Shown here: one piece after another, positions 10,236 to 23,800 of the stretch
Layout of the letters: the number at the start of each line of letters is the position of its first letter
Position numbering within the stretch: position 1 is the stretch's first letter
Assembly: GCA_036346225.1 (NCBI GenBank)
Contig: JARFIW010001188.1
Coordinates: forward strand, 186,001 to 250,000
Source: Platerodrilus igneus
Taxonomy: Eukaryota; Arthropoda; Insecta; Coleoptera; Lycidae
Direction of reading: 5' to 3'
DNA: 64,000 nucleotides
Program-made: the position numbers and the translations under genes
The notes under the pieces: generated by a model
The model's database searches: none
What the model was told of the DNA's origin: nothing
What the model saw: only the letters and a program-made list of their open reading frames with translations

Positions 10236-12771
10236 ATGGCTCCCTATAATAAGAAGCAGTTTCATATAACGATAGAAATGATAACTAACGTAATTCGCGA
10301 AAATAATTTGTCGATGTGCGAACTGAAAGAAGCAAAATAGTACTGTACTGGTGGAATCATCTCAAAATTATGTAAATGGTTGCAAATGAAAGATAATTTG
10401 TCGAATAGATTAAATATATACACCAAAATTAAAAGGTACTGCAAAGCCCAACCACAAATGTTGTTTCAATCAAATGAATGCATTTTAGATATTTCTCAAC
10501 AAGACACGCAGCGAAGTAGTAGGAACAAAAACGAAGAAACTGATGAGATTCGCAATAATGCAATTAATAAAGTACCTCAGATTATAAGTTTTGGAACGCG
10601 AAAAGAATCGGAAAATAAAGGAAATAGTGAAATATGCTCTATTGTAGGAACAAATGACCAACAGCTGCAACCAGTGGAAAATGATTTTGTATATCAAAGA
10701 GAATCAGAACGTTCAGAAAAAGCAATGTTGCAGTGGACTTTATTAAAATCACTCCACACTCAACGATATTTTTCGGATGACATTCTACAGAATCATGAAA
10801 TACGACGTCAGTTTCTTAAAGAAGCGTTGCCACATAATGAAATCACCTGCGTTTTAGTTTTCAATGGCTATCGTAAGAATAAGAGGACTCCAGATCATAT
10901 TGTAGAATATGCATTTTGTAAACATACAAATTGTAGAAGCTTTAAATTGCATTACAAAAGAGTCAATATCAATGTTATAGTTCAAGTTTTTTTACAAAGG
11001 CCCTGTGGCAACCAACCACACCGAAGTATTTTCTTACCAACTTCGAGGCTATTTTAGAAAAAACATGAAAGAAACACTACGAAATCAACTGCCAAACAAT
11101 GTACGGTGTAAGGATATAGAAACCATAAATCCTGAAATATTGCAGTAAGGTAATTGGCAAAATTTGCGATCCTTATCCGTATATCAATCGCTCAGAAGCC
11201 AAAGCTGATAATGATAAACACGCGGATCCGATGAAAGATATTTTAATGCATTCTCTAGAAGAAAACAAAAATGAAAAATACATCCGATTTCCAAACGGAC
11301 GATTGCTTGTATACATGTATAGCAAACTACAAATTAAACTATTGACGTTGAAAAACAAACAAAACATAGTATATTTAGATGCAACAGGTTCTGTTGTAAG
11401 ACCTCCTCTTTATAATAGTACAAAAAAAGTTTTATATTACGCGGCCGTAGTTAGAATAGATGACAAAGTATTACCAATGCCGGAATTGATTTCAACCAAA
11501 CATGATAGTGCTACTATAGGGTGTTTTCTTATGCAATTCAGACAGTTTGTTATTGTAAAATGTAGGAAGAAGTGGCCAATAATGAACGTTTTAGTGACGG
11601 ATTGGAGTTTTGCATTGGTCACTGCTGCGTGCCTAACATTAAATGGAATGACATTATATTCATATTTACATCTAGTTTATAAATTTATTATTAATGACAC
11701 GCGTGGCAGTTCCTTTTCGGACATTATACAATTACGGTTTTGTTGTGCGCATTTCATCAAAATGATTTGTAATAAAGTTTCCAAATGCAAACTATCAAAA
11801 AAATATGGGAAAGTAATTGTAGACTGCGTTGCTGCAATGCTGCTTTCATCAAACCTTGATGAGTTGTCTCGTACCTTTAAAAATACATTGCTTGTTCTTT
11901 TGTCCCCTTATTTGAGTGACATTGTATTTAAAGCACTTGAAGATGTGCAACAGTGTAAGTATACTCATGAACATGTTATTAAGTTAAAGGACAATAGCGA
12001 TTCAGAGTTGTATATGGGAGAGGAAGAAAGCTCTAGCGGTAAATATGATACAACGCCATTTTACTTGCATTTTTAAAATTTTCACGGATGTTAAAAGTAA
12101 TTATGAAGTTGGATAAATCTAGTTCCACATACGAACGAAATTACTATAAATCAGAAGATATGGCAATGTATCTGCTTAAACGATGCATGCCCTTTGCACC
12201 AATGTGGTCCAGTCTTCTAGATGGAGAACATTATAGTAATTCCACAGCCGAGTGTTGGTTTAAGATTTTAAAAAAAGACGTTCTTCAAGGTCAAACCAAC
12301 TTAAAGGTGGGAAGATTTGTCCAGGAAGTAAAAAGGCGTTTAGGTGTTGAAATGAAAGCGTTGAGTCTATGTGTAGGTAAGATCCCTGGGAAGAAGAGAA
12401 CAAAGGTTCACAAGAAAGAAATTGAATCCACATTTAAAGGAAAAGTGGTTAAAAAAGAAAAAAAAACGTCGTATTTTCAACTCCCACATTTAAAACAAAT
12501 TATTAACAACAAAAAATCTAAGATTACCGATTCTGAACCAAAAAGCAATACTAAGTTATCACACAACAAAAACGACTACATTACAACTAATATAGATCAG
12601 CACAATAGCAAAGAAACATTGAATCATTCTGCCAGTCATCTTGTATCACCTGATATCAGCAAAATTGTCGAAAACATAGAAAACAACAAAATCCTCCAAA
12701 ACCATCAATGTTGCTCGCTGACATGCAACTTGAACATCAAGGCCAAGAAATTCATTCCGCACCTGCTATAA
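10236..12771 (+). pseudogene. MULE-like (NOF-type) transposase, broken
   Basis: This would be the transposase that cuts and moves the foldback element. The likely start is ATG 10236 in a strong context (GGCCATGG). The frame is stopped by TAG at 10338, continues in the same frame from 10341 to about 11057, then shifts. Segment 11231-12076 carries a DDE-type core: D50 (VYLDATGS), D124 (LVTDWS) and C172/H174 (CCAHF). Segment 12088-12771 carries a likely third acid, E55 (NSTAECWF). More than one shift lies between 11000 and 12100 (near 11030, near 11145 and around 12077). Downstream in the same locus are a Ulp1 domain and a PHD finger, probably the rest of the same polypeptide. Family assignment is from motif order and foldback context; the exact clade (NOF, Phantom or KDZ-like) needs alignment. 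Confidence 0.75.
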
Positions 12772-13560
12772 GTTTTGAAAACGAATTCCTAAATTCGCCT
12801 AATGAACAAGCTTTGTGCAACGGTTTGTTTATGAATGTAGAATATTATATGTCTTCTGCTGTGGATAACAAGAAGTATATACTTGGTACTTACACTGGAG
12901 AATACGAAATTCAAATAAACAGCATTTCTCTAAAACGTCTTCTTTCCAAGTTAAATTCATCCTACACCACACCAGATAATATCGAGGAAAGGTGGCTTGA
13001 CGACGATTTAATTGATGCAGCAGCTACTCTCATATTCGAAAATAAAAGCGAAATGATATATATTTGTACAACATCTGTACAAATGTTGTTTTCAGACACC
13101 TTTAAATGTCATTGGGGAAAGTTTAAGCCGTACTCGAAAAATTTAACAAATGTAAAATATATCTTTCTACCTCATAACGTGCGTAATATTCACTGGGTGT
13201 TGTTAATTTTGGACTTACAACTTCACATAGTGTATTTATTAAACCCTGCAATTAATGACAATCTTGATGACGACAACGCATTTATATTAAGTAAAATAAA
13301 AAAAAATTTTAATACTCGAAATTGGATGAATAATGAAACAACAAATATACGGGACTGGCAAATTAGAATTCTTACAAACTGACCCAAACAAAGCGATGAT
13401 GTAAATTGTGGTATGTATATAATTTACTATATGTATAGTTTCTGTAAGTCTGGGGGTGTAGACAATTTTGTGCAATACTGCAAACTGAAATATTTTGATC
13501 CTGAAAAATGGAGAATCTCTCTGCAATATGCACTTATACTTGGTTCAAGTGATATGTCGC
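12708..13560 (+). pseudogene. Ulp1/C48-type cysteine protease domain of the foldback gene
   Basis: The domain resembles SUMO-protease-like (C48) peptidases that several DNA transposons carry, including plant KI-MULEs and KDZ elements. WLDDDLIDAA (residues 97-106) matches the conserved Ulp1 entry motif. The catalytic His is in NIHWVLL (H162). The position where C48 enzymes usually have Asp reads Asn here (LLNPA, N179). The catalytic Cys lies in NCGMY, codon 13407-13409. An in-frame TGA at 13380-13382 cuts the domain between the His and the Cys; the frame is the same on both sides. The target is unknown; processing of a transposase fusion or removal of SUMO are both guesses. Confidence 0.75.
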
Positions 13561-14194
13561 ATAAATGCATTATATGTGGACTTTACTCTAAAGACTCCCA
13601 ATACATAGAATGTAACAGATGCAGCCGATGGACTCATTTTGAACGGTGCGCTTTTACTTCTTTGCCTCCCAAGATGACTTTTGAAGAAGTGCAAAACAAA
13701 GATTTCGAGTTTGTGTGTAGATTATGTCAACATACGCATCCGTTTAAGAGTGTTGAATCTCAAAGGAAAATTGGTTTAGAGGAGTTTGAATTGCACTACT
13801 TCATAAGGCATTACAAATATTACTTATTAAACATTATCAATACCAGGGAAACCAATAATACATGTGCCAGGTATCGCGAAATAAGACATCCAAATAAGCA
13901 CATGAAATGGGATTTTCAACAGAATTTATATCTTATTCCACATCTCTCAAACTTGGAAGGTTGCTGATAAACGAGTTTCCACAATTAAGCCCGGAATTTG
14001 TTATCTACTGCTTGCTGGGGTGCATCAATACCAAGTTATTTTACAAATTCTACGGTTTACTAGAAAGTGAATTTAGTCATGATTTTATTGACAAATATAA
14101 ACAATTAAACCCAGAAGAAGAGAATGGTGTCCTTGACTATCCGGTTTCATACACATTAGAAGAACTGTTTGAGAAATTAACAAAGAAAGATTAA
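13413..14194 (+). pseudogene. PHD-finger C-terminal part of the foldback gene
   Basis: Continues in frame from the Ulp1 domain. Residues 52-105 counted from 13413 form a C4HC3 PHD-type zinc finger (C52, C55, C67, C70, H75, C79, C102, C105), encoded at about 13566-13728. PHD fingers usually read histone H3 tails, so this could bias where the element binds or inserts; that is inference. H-x3-C in the middle departs slightly from the usual H-x2-C. A frameshift near 13910-13960 passes to a second frame (13907-14194), which gives a C-terminal segment of about 95 residues ending at 14194. Confidence 0.75.
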
Positions 14195-14800
14195 GAACTA
14201 AACATCTTAATATGAATAATGTTATGTAAAATACACACAAATTAAGTTATCTGCAGGAAGGGTGGCCATTTGTTCTGGTTCGTTTGTATTGCGAATAATT
14301 ATATTCGATCATAAATGAAACCAGACGCCAAAAGTTTTAAACACTTAAATTTTTATTTTGACAATTGTAACGCAGTTTTGCCTATTTTACACTTGCTGAT
14401 GGCTTAATGAATACAATCAAAATGATGGTTTGATATTTCAGAAATAGTTCTAGAAGTAGAAGCAGGGTTAAAAATAGCTCTAACTCTAACTGAATTAAAT
14501 ATAATCAGCGGTATTTTTAAATCGTTAATTATATACCTGTCGGCATAGAAACATGTATGTAGTAGATGTTGTTCTTTTTCATTCGTTGCAATTTTAATTT
14601 AATATGTAATTAATTACAGTGTATAATTATTGAATGAATATTATTAATCACCAAATTACATTCCAGTAATAATATAAAATCGTATAAAATAGAAAAATGT
14701 GAATATTAACCTACTGCCAATGTTTAGCAATTAACCATTTTTTATAATAAATAGAAACCACTTTTGGAATTTTCGAAGATTGGAAATGTTATTCAGAAAG
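14195..14800 (+). other. Foldback core, right non-coding spacer
   Basis: AT-rich sequence between the end of the foldback gene and the first inverted satellite monomer (about 14815). An AATAAA near 14746 could end the transposase transcript. Nothing else is recognisable. Confidence 0.45.
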
Positions 14801-14814
14801 TTATTATACCGTCA

Positions 14815-17800
14815 ACTCCTTCTACCCCTGCCGGAGGGTTGGAAATTTTCTCCTAAGGTTTTGATACAGCAACTAACCGTTCTTGGTCACAATTGAAACC
14901 AAACACTGAAAACTTTCAAAAACCGAAAATTTGATTATGAAATTTGAATTGCCGTTTACGACCCCTTCTACCCCCGCCGGAGGGTTGGTAATTTTTTCCT
15001 AAGGTCTTGGTATTGCAACTAACCCTTTTTGGTCACAACTGAAACCAAACACTGAAAACTTTTAAAAATCGAAAATTTGATTATGAAATTTGCATTGCCG
15101 TTTACGACCCCTTCTACCCCTGCCAGAGGGTTGGTAATTTTTTCCTAAAGTCTTGGTATTGCAACTAACCGTTATTGGTCACAACTGAAACCAAACACTG
15201 AAAACTTTTAAAAATCGAAAATTTGATTATGAAATTTGAATTGCCGTTTACGACCCCTTCTACCCCTGACAGAAGGTTGGTAATTTTTTCCTAAAGTCTT
15301 ATTATTGCAACTAACCGTTCTTGGTCACAACTAAAACCAAACACTGAAAACTTTCAAAAATCGAAAATTTGATTATGAAATTTGAATTGCCGTTTACGAC
15401 CCCTTTTACCCCCGCCGGAGGGTTGGTAATTTTTTCCTAAGGTCTTGGCATTGCAACTAACCGTTCTTGGTCTCAATTGAAACCAAACACTAAAACTTTC
15501 AAAATCGAAAATTTGATTATGAAATTTGAATTGCCGTTTACGACCCCTTCTACCCCCGCCGGAGGGTTGGTAATATTTTCCTAAGGTCTTGGTATTGCAA
15601 CAAACCGTTCTTGGTCACAATTGAAACCAAACACTGAAAACTTTCAAAAATCGAAAATTTGATTATGAAATTTGAATTGCCGTTTACGACCCCTTCTACC
15701 CCCGCCGGAGGGTTGGTAATTTTTTCCTAAGGTCTTGGTATTGCAACTAACCGTTCTTGGCCTCAATTGAAACCAAACACTAAAAACTTTCAAAAATCGA
15801 AAATTTGATTATGAAATTTGAATTGCCGTTTACGACCCCTTCTACCCATGCCGGAGGGTTGGTAATTTTTTCTTAAGGTCTTGGTATTGCAACTAACCGT
15901 TCTTGGTCACAATTGAAACCAAACACTGAAAACTTTCAAAAATCGAAAATTTGATTATGAAATTTGAATTGCTGTTTACGACCCCTGCTACCCCCGCCGG
16001 AGAGTTGGTAATTTTTTCCTAAGGTCTTAGTATTGCAACTAACCCTTTTTGGTCACAACTGAAACCAAACACTGAAAACTTTTAAAAATCGAAAATTTGA
16101 TTATGAAATTTGAATTGCCGTTTACGACCCCTTCTACACCTGCCAGACGGTTGGTAATTTTTTCCTAAAGTCTTGGTATTGCAACTAACCGTTCTTGGTC
16201 ACATCTGAAACCAAACACTGAAAACTTTCAAAAATCGAAAATTTGATTATGAAATTTGAATTGCCGTTTACGACCCCTTCTACCCCCGCCGGAGGGTTGG
16301 TAATTTTTTCCTAAGGTCTTGGTATTGCAACTAACCGTTCTTGGCCACAATTGAAACCAAACACTGAAAACTTTCAAAAATCGAAAATTTGATTATGAAA
16401 TTTGAATTGCCGTTTACGACCCTTCTACCCCTGCCAGAGGGTTGGTAATTTTTCCTAACGTCTTGGTATTGCAACTAACCGTTCTTGGTCTCAATTGAAA
16501 CCAAACACTAAAACTTTCAAAATCGAAAATTTGATTATGAAATTTGAATTGCCGTTTACGACCCCTTCTACCCCGCCGGAGGGTTGGTAATTTTTCTTAA
16601 GGTCTTGGTATTGCAACTAACCATTCTTGGTCACAATTGAAACCAAACACTGAAAACTTTCAAAATCGAAAATTTGATTATGAAATTTGAATTGCCGTTT
16701 ACGACCCTTCTACCCCGCCGGAGGGTTGGTAATTTTTCCTAAGGTCTTGGTATTGCACCTAACCCTTTTGGTCACAACTGAAACCAAACACTGAAAACTT
16801 TCAAAATCGAAAATTTGATTATGAAATTTGAATTGCCGTTTACGACCCTTCTACCCCTGCCAGAGGGTTGGTAATTTTTCCTAAAGTCTTGGTATTGCAA
16901 CTAACCGTTCTTGGTCACAACTGAAACCAAACACTGAAAACTTTCAAAAATCGAAAATTTGATTATGAAATTTGAATTGCCGTTTACGACCCTTCTACCC
17001 CGCCGGAGGGTTGGTAATTTTTCCTAAGGTCTTGGTATTGCAACTAACCGTTCTTGGTCACAATTGAAACCAAACACTGAAAACTTTCAAAATCGAAAAT
17101 TTGATTATGAAATTTGAATTGCCGTTTACGACCCTTCTACCCCGCCGGAGGGTTGGTAATTTTTCCTAAGGTCTTGGTATTGCAACTAACCCTTTTGGTC
17201 TCAATTGAAACCAAACACTGAAAACTTTCAAAATCGAAAATTTGATTATGAAATTTGAATTGCCGTTTACGACCCTTCTACCCCCGCCGGAGGGTTGGTA
17301 ATTTTTCTTAAGGTCTTGGTATTGCAACTAACCGTTCTTGGTCACAATTGAAACCAAACACTGAAAACTTTCAAAATCGAAAATTTGATTATGAAATTTG
17401 AATTGCCGTTTACGACCCTTCTACCCCGCCGGAGGGTTGGTAATTTTTCCTAAGGTCTTGGTATTGCAACTAACCCTTTTTGGTCACAACTGAAACCAAA
17501 CACTGAAAACTTTCAAAAATCGAAAATTTGATTATGAAATTTGAATTGCCGTTTACGACCCTTCTACCCCTGCCGGAGGGTTGGTAATTTTTCCTAAAGT
17601 CTTGGTATTGCAACTAACCGTTCTTGGTCCCAACTGAAACCAAACACTGAAAACTTTCAATAATCGAAAATTTTATTGTGAATGTTGAATTGCCGTTTTC
17701 GACCACTTTTACCCCACCGGAGGGTTGGTAATTTTTTCCTAAGGTCTTGGCATTGCAACTAACCGTTCTTGGTCTCAATTGAAACCAAACACTAAAAACT

Positions 17801-20800
17801 TTCAAAAATCGAAAATTTGATTATGAAATTTGAATTGCCGTTTACGACCCCTTCTACCTCCGCCGGAGGGTTGGTAATATTTTCCTAAGGTCTTGGTATT
17901 GCAACTAACCGTTCTTGGTCACAATTGAAACCAAACACTGAAAACTTTCAAAATCGAAAATTTGATTATGAAATTTGAATTGCCGTTTACGACCCTTCTA
18001 CCCCGCCGGAGGGTTGGTAATTTTTCTTAAGGTCTTGGTATTGCAACTAACCCTTTTTGGTCTCAATTGAAACCAAACACTGAAAACTTTCAAAAATCGA
18101 AAATTTGATTATGAAATTTGAATTGCCGTTTACGACCCCTTCTACCCCCGCCGGAGGGTTGGTAATTTTTTCCTAAGGTCTTGGTATTGCAACTAACCGT
18201 TCTTGGTCTCAATTGAAACCAAACACTAAAAACTTTCAAAAATCGAAAATTTGATTATGAAATTTGAATTGCCGTTTACGACCCCTTCTACCCCCGCCGG
18301 AGGGTTGGTAATTTTTTCTTAAGGTCTTGGTATTGCAACTAACCGTTCTTGGTCACAATTGAAACCAAACACTGAAAACTTTCAAAAATCGAAAATTTGA
18401 TTATGAAATTTGAATTGCTGTTTACGACCCCTGCTACCCCCGCCGGAGAGTTGGTAATTTTTTCCTAAGGTCTTAGTATTGCAACTAACCCTTTTTGGTC
18501 ACAACTGAAACCAAACACTGAAAACTTTTAAAAATCGAAAATTTGATTATGAAATTTGAATTGCCGTTTACGACCCCTTCTACCCCCGCCGAAGGGTTGG
18601 TAATTTTTTCCTAAGGTCTTGGTATTGCAACTAACCCTTTTTGGTCACAACTGAAACCAAACACTGAAAACTTTCAAAATCGAAAATTTGATTATGAAAT
18701 TTGAATTGCCGTTTACGACCCTTCTACCCCGCCGGAGGGTTGGTAATTTTTCCTAAGGTCTTGGTATTGCAACTAACCGTTCTTGGTCCAACTGAAACCA
18801 AACACTGAAAACTTTCAAAATCGAAAATTTGATTGTGAAATTTGAATTGCCGTTTACGACCCTTCTACCCCGCCGGAGGGTTGGTAATTTTTCCTAAGGT
18901 CTTGGATTGCAACTAACCGTTCTTGGTCTCAATTGAAACCAAACACTAAAACTTTCAAAAATCGAAAATTTGATTATGAAATTTGAATTGCCGTTTACGA
19001 CCCTTCTACCCCCGCCGAAGGGTTGGTAATTTTTCCTAAGGTCTTGGTATTGCAACTAACCGTTCTTGGTCACAATTGAAACCAAACACTGAAAACTTTC
19101 AAAATCGAAAATTTGATTATGAAATTTGAATTGCCGTTTACGACCCTTCTACCCTGCCGAGGGTTGGTAATTTTTCCTAAGTCTTGGTATTGCAACTAAC
19201 CGTTCTTGGTCCAATGAAACCAAACACTGAAAACTTTCAAAAATCGAAAATTTGATTATGAAATTTGAATTGCCGTTTACGACCCTTCTACCCCGCCGGA
19301 GGGTTGGTAATTTTTCCTAAGGTCTTGGTATTGCAACTAACCGTTCTTGGTCACAATTGAAACCAAACACTGAAAACTTTCAAAATCGAAAATTTGATTA
19401 TGAAATTTGAATTGCCGTTTACGACCCTTCTACCCCGCCGGAGGGTTGGTAATTTTTCCTAAGGTCTTGGTATTGCAACTAACCCTTTTGGTCTCAATTG
19501 AAACCAAACACTAAAACTTTCAAAATCGAAAATTTGATTATGAAATTTGAATTGCCGTTTACGACCCTTCTACCCCGCCGGAGGGTTGGTAATTTTTCTT
19601 AAGGTCTTGGTATTGCAACTAACCGTTCTTGGTCACAATTGAAACCAAACACTGAAAACTTTCAAAATCGAAAATTTGATTATGAAATTTGAATTGCCGT
19701 TTACGACCCTTCTACCCCGCCGGAGGGTTGGTAATTTTTCCTAAGGTCTTGGTATTGAACTAACCCTTTTGGTCACACTGAAACCAAACACTGAAAACTT
19801 TAAAATCGAAAATTTGATTATGAAATTTGAATTGCCGTTTACGACCCTTCTACCCCTGCCAGAGGGTTGGTAATTTTTCCTAAAGTCTTGGTATTGCAAC
19901 TAACCTTCTTGGTCCAATGAAACCAAACACTGAAAACTTTCAAAATCGAAAATTTGATTATGAAATTTGAATTGCCGTTTCGACCCTTCTACCCCGCCGG
20001 AGGGTTGGTAATTTTTCCTAAGGTCTTGGATTGCAACTAACCGTTCTTGGTCCAATTGAAACCAAACACTGAAAACTTTCAAAATCGAAAATTTATTTGA
20101 ATTTGAATTGCCGTTTCGACCCTTCTACCCCGCCGGAGGGTTGGTAATTTTTCCTAAGGTCTTGGATTGCAACTAACCGTTCTTGGTCCAATTGAAACCA
20201 AACACTAAAACTTTCAAAATCGAAAATTTGATTATGAAATTTGAATTGCCGTTTACGACCCTTCTACCCCCGCCGAGGGTTGGTAATTTTTCCTAAGGTC
20301 TTGGTATTGCAACTAACCGTTCTTGGTCACAATTGAAACCAAACACTGAAAACTTTCAAAATCGAAAATTTGATTATGAAATTTGAATTGCCGTTTACGA
20401 CCCTTCTACCCCGCCGAGGGTTGGTAATTTTTCCTAAGTCTTGGTATTGCAACTAACCTTTTGGTCCAATGAAACCAAACACTGAAAACTTTCAAAATCG
20501 AAAATTTGATTATGAAATTTGAATTGCCGTTTACGACCCTTCTACCCCGCCGGAGGGTTGGTAATTTTTCCTAAGGTCTTGGTATTGCAACTAACCGTTC
20601 TTGGTCACAATTGAAACCAAACACTGAAAACTTTCAAAATCGAAAATTTGATTATGAAATTTGAATTGCCGTTTACGACCCTTCTACCCCGCCGGAGGGT
20701 TGGTAATTTTTCCTAAGGTCTTGGTATTGCAACTAACCCTTTTTGGTCCAATTGAAACCAAACACTAAAACTTTCAAAATCGAAAATTTGATTATGAAAT

Positions 20801-23800
20801 TTGAATTGCCGTTTACGACCCTTCTACCCCGCCGAGGGTTGGTAATTTTTCTAAGGTCTTGGTATTGCAACTAACCGTTCTTGGTCACAATTGAAACCAA
20901 ACACTGAAAACTTTCAAAATCGAAAATTTGATTATGAAATTTGAATTGCCGTTTACGACCCTTCTACCCCGCCGGAGGGTTGGTAATTTTTCCTAAGGTC
21001 TTGGTATTGCAACTAACCTTTTGGTCACATGAAACCAAACACTAAAACTTTCAAAATCGAAAATTTGATTATGAAATTTGAATTGCCGTTTACGACCCTT
21101 CTACCCCGCCGAGGGTTGGTAATTTTTCCTAAGTCTTGGTATTGCAACTAACCGTTCTTGGTCCAATGAAACCAAACACTGAAAACTTTCAATCGAAAAT
21201 TTATTTGAATTTGAATTGCCGTTCGACCCTTTACCCCGCCGGAGGTTGGTAATTTTTCCTAAGGTCTTGGATTGCAACTAACCGTTCTTGGTCCAATTGA
21301 AACCAAACACTAAAACTTTCAAAAATCGAAAATTTGATTATGAAATTTGAATTGCCGTTTACGACCCTTCTACCCCGCCGGAGGGTTGGTAATTTTTCCT
21401 AAGGTCTTGGTATTGCAACTAACCTTTTGGTCCAATTGAAACCAAACACTAAAACTTTCAAAATCGAAAATTTGATTATGAAATTTGAATTGCCGTTTAC
21501 GACCCTTCTACCCCGCCGGAGGGTTGGTAATTTTTCTAAGGTCTTGGTATTGCAACTAACCGTTCTTGGTCACAATTGAAACCAAACACTGAAAACTTTC
21601 AAAATCGAAAATTTGATTATGAAATTTGAATTGCCGTTTACGACCCTTCTACCCCCGCCGGAGGGTTGGTAATTTTTCCTAAGGTCTTGGTATTGCAACT
21701 AACCCTTTTTGGTCTCAATTGAAACCAAACACTAAAAACTTTCAAAAATCGAAAATTTGATTATGAAATTTGAATTGCCGTTTACGACCCCTTCTACCCC
21801 CGCCGGAGGGTTGGTAATTTTTTCTTAAGGTCTTGGTATTGCAACTAACCGTTCTTGGTCACAATTGAAACCAAACACTGAAAACTTTCAAAAATCGAAA
21901 ATTTGATTATGAAATTTGAATTGCCGTTTACGACCCCTTCTACCCCCGCCGGAGGGTTGGTAATTTTTTCCTAAGGTCTTGGTATTGCAACTAACCCTTT
22001 TTGGTCACAACTGAAACCAAACACTGAAAACTTTCAAAAATCGAAAATTTGATTATGAAATTTGAATTGCCGTTTACGACCCCTTCTACCCCTGCCAGAG
22101 GGTTGGTAATTTTTTCCTAAAGTCTTGGTATTGCAACTAACCGTTCTTGGTCCCAACTGAAACCAAACACTGAAAACTTTCAATAATCGAAAATTTTATT
22201 GTGAATGTTGAATTGCCGTTTTCGACCCCTTTTACCCCCGCCGGAGGGTTGGTAATTTTTTCCTAAGGTCTTGGCATTGCAACTAACCGTTCTTGGTCTC
22301 AATTGAAACCAAACACTAAAAACTTTCAAAAATCGAAAATTTGATTATGAAATTTGAATTGCCGTTTACGACCCCTTCTACCCCCGCCGAAGGGTTGGTA
22401 ATATTTTCCTAAGGTCTTGGTATTGCAACTAACCGTTCTTGGTCACAATTGAAACCAAACACTGAAAACTTTCAAAAATCGAAAATTTGATTATGAAATT
22501 TGAATTGCCGTTTACGACCCCTTCTACCCCCGCCGGAGGGTTGGTAATTTTTTCCTAAGGTCTTGGTATTGCAACTAACCCTTTTTGGTCACAACTGAAA
22601 CCAAACACTGAAAACTTTCAAAAATCGAAAATTTGATTATGAAATTTGAATTGACGTTTACGACCCTTCTACCCCGCCAGAGGGTTGGTAATTTTTCCTA
22701 AAGTCTTGGTATTGCAACTAACCGTTCTTGGTCCCAACTGAAACCAAACACTGAAAACTTTCAAAATCGAAAATTTTATTTGAAATTTGAATTGCCGTTT
22801 CGACCCCTTTACCCCCGCCGGAGGGTTGGTAATTTTTCCTAAGGTCTTGGATTGCAACTAACCGTTCTTGGTCTCAATTGAAACCAAACACTAAAACTTT
22901 CAAAAATCGAAAATTTGATTATGAAATTTGAATTGCCGTTTACGACCCTTCTACCCCGCCGGAGGGTTGGTAATTTTTCCTAAGGTCTTGGTATTGCAAC
23001 TAACCGTTCTTGGTCACAATTGAAACCAAACACTGAAAACTTTCAAAAATCGAAAATTTGATTATGAAATTTGAATTGCCGTTTACGACCCTTCTACCCC
23101 GCCGGAGGGTTGGTAATTTTTCCTAAGGTCTTGGTATTGCAACTAACCGTTCTTGGTCACAATTGAAACCAAACACTGAAAACTTTCAAAAATCGAAAAT
23201 TTGATTATGAAATTTGAATTGCCGTTTACGACCCTTCTACCCCCGCCGGAGGGTTGGTAATTTTTCCTAAGGTCTTGGTATTGCAACTAACCCTTTTGGT
23301 CTCAATTGAAACCAAACACTAAAACTTTCAAAATCGAAAATTTGATTATGAAATTTGAATTGCCGTTTACGACCCTTCTACCCCGCCGGAGGGTTGGTAA
23401 TTTTTCTTAAGGTCTTGGTATTGCAACTAACCGTTCTTGGTCACAATTGAAACCAAACACTGAAAACTTTCAAAATCGAAAATTTGATTATGAAATTTGA
23501 ATTGCCGTTTACGACCCTTCTACCCCCGCCGGAGGGTTGGTAATTTTTCCTAAGGTCTTGGTATTGCAACTAACCTTTTGGTCACAACTGAAACCAAACA
23601 CTGAAAACTTTAAAAATCGAAAATTTATTTGAAATTTGAATTGCCGTTTACGACCCTTCTACCCCGCCGAGGGTTGGTAATTTTTCCTAAAGTCTTGGTA
23701 TTGCAACTAACCTTCTTGGTCAACTGAAACCAAACACTAAAACTTTCAAAATCGAAAATTTATTTGAAATTTGAATTGCCGTTTCGACCCTTTACCCCGC

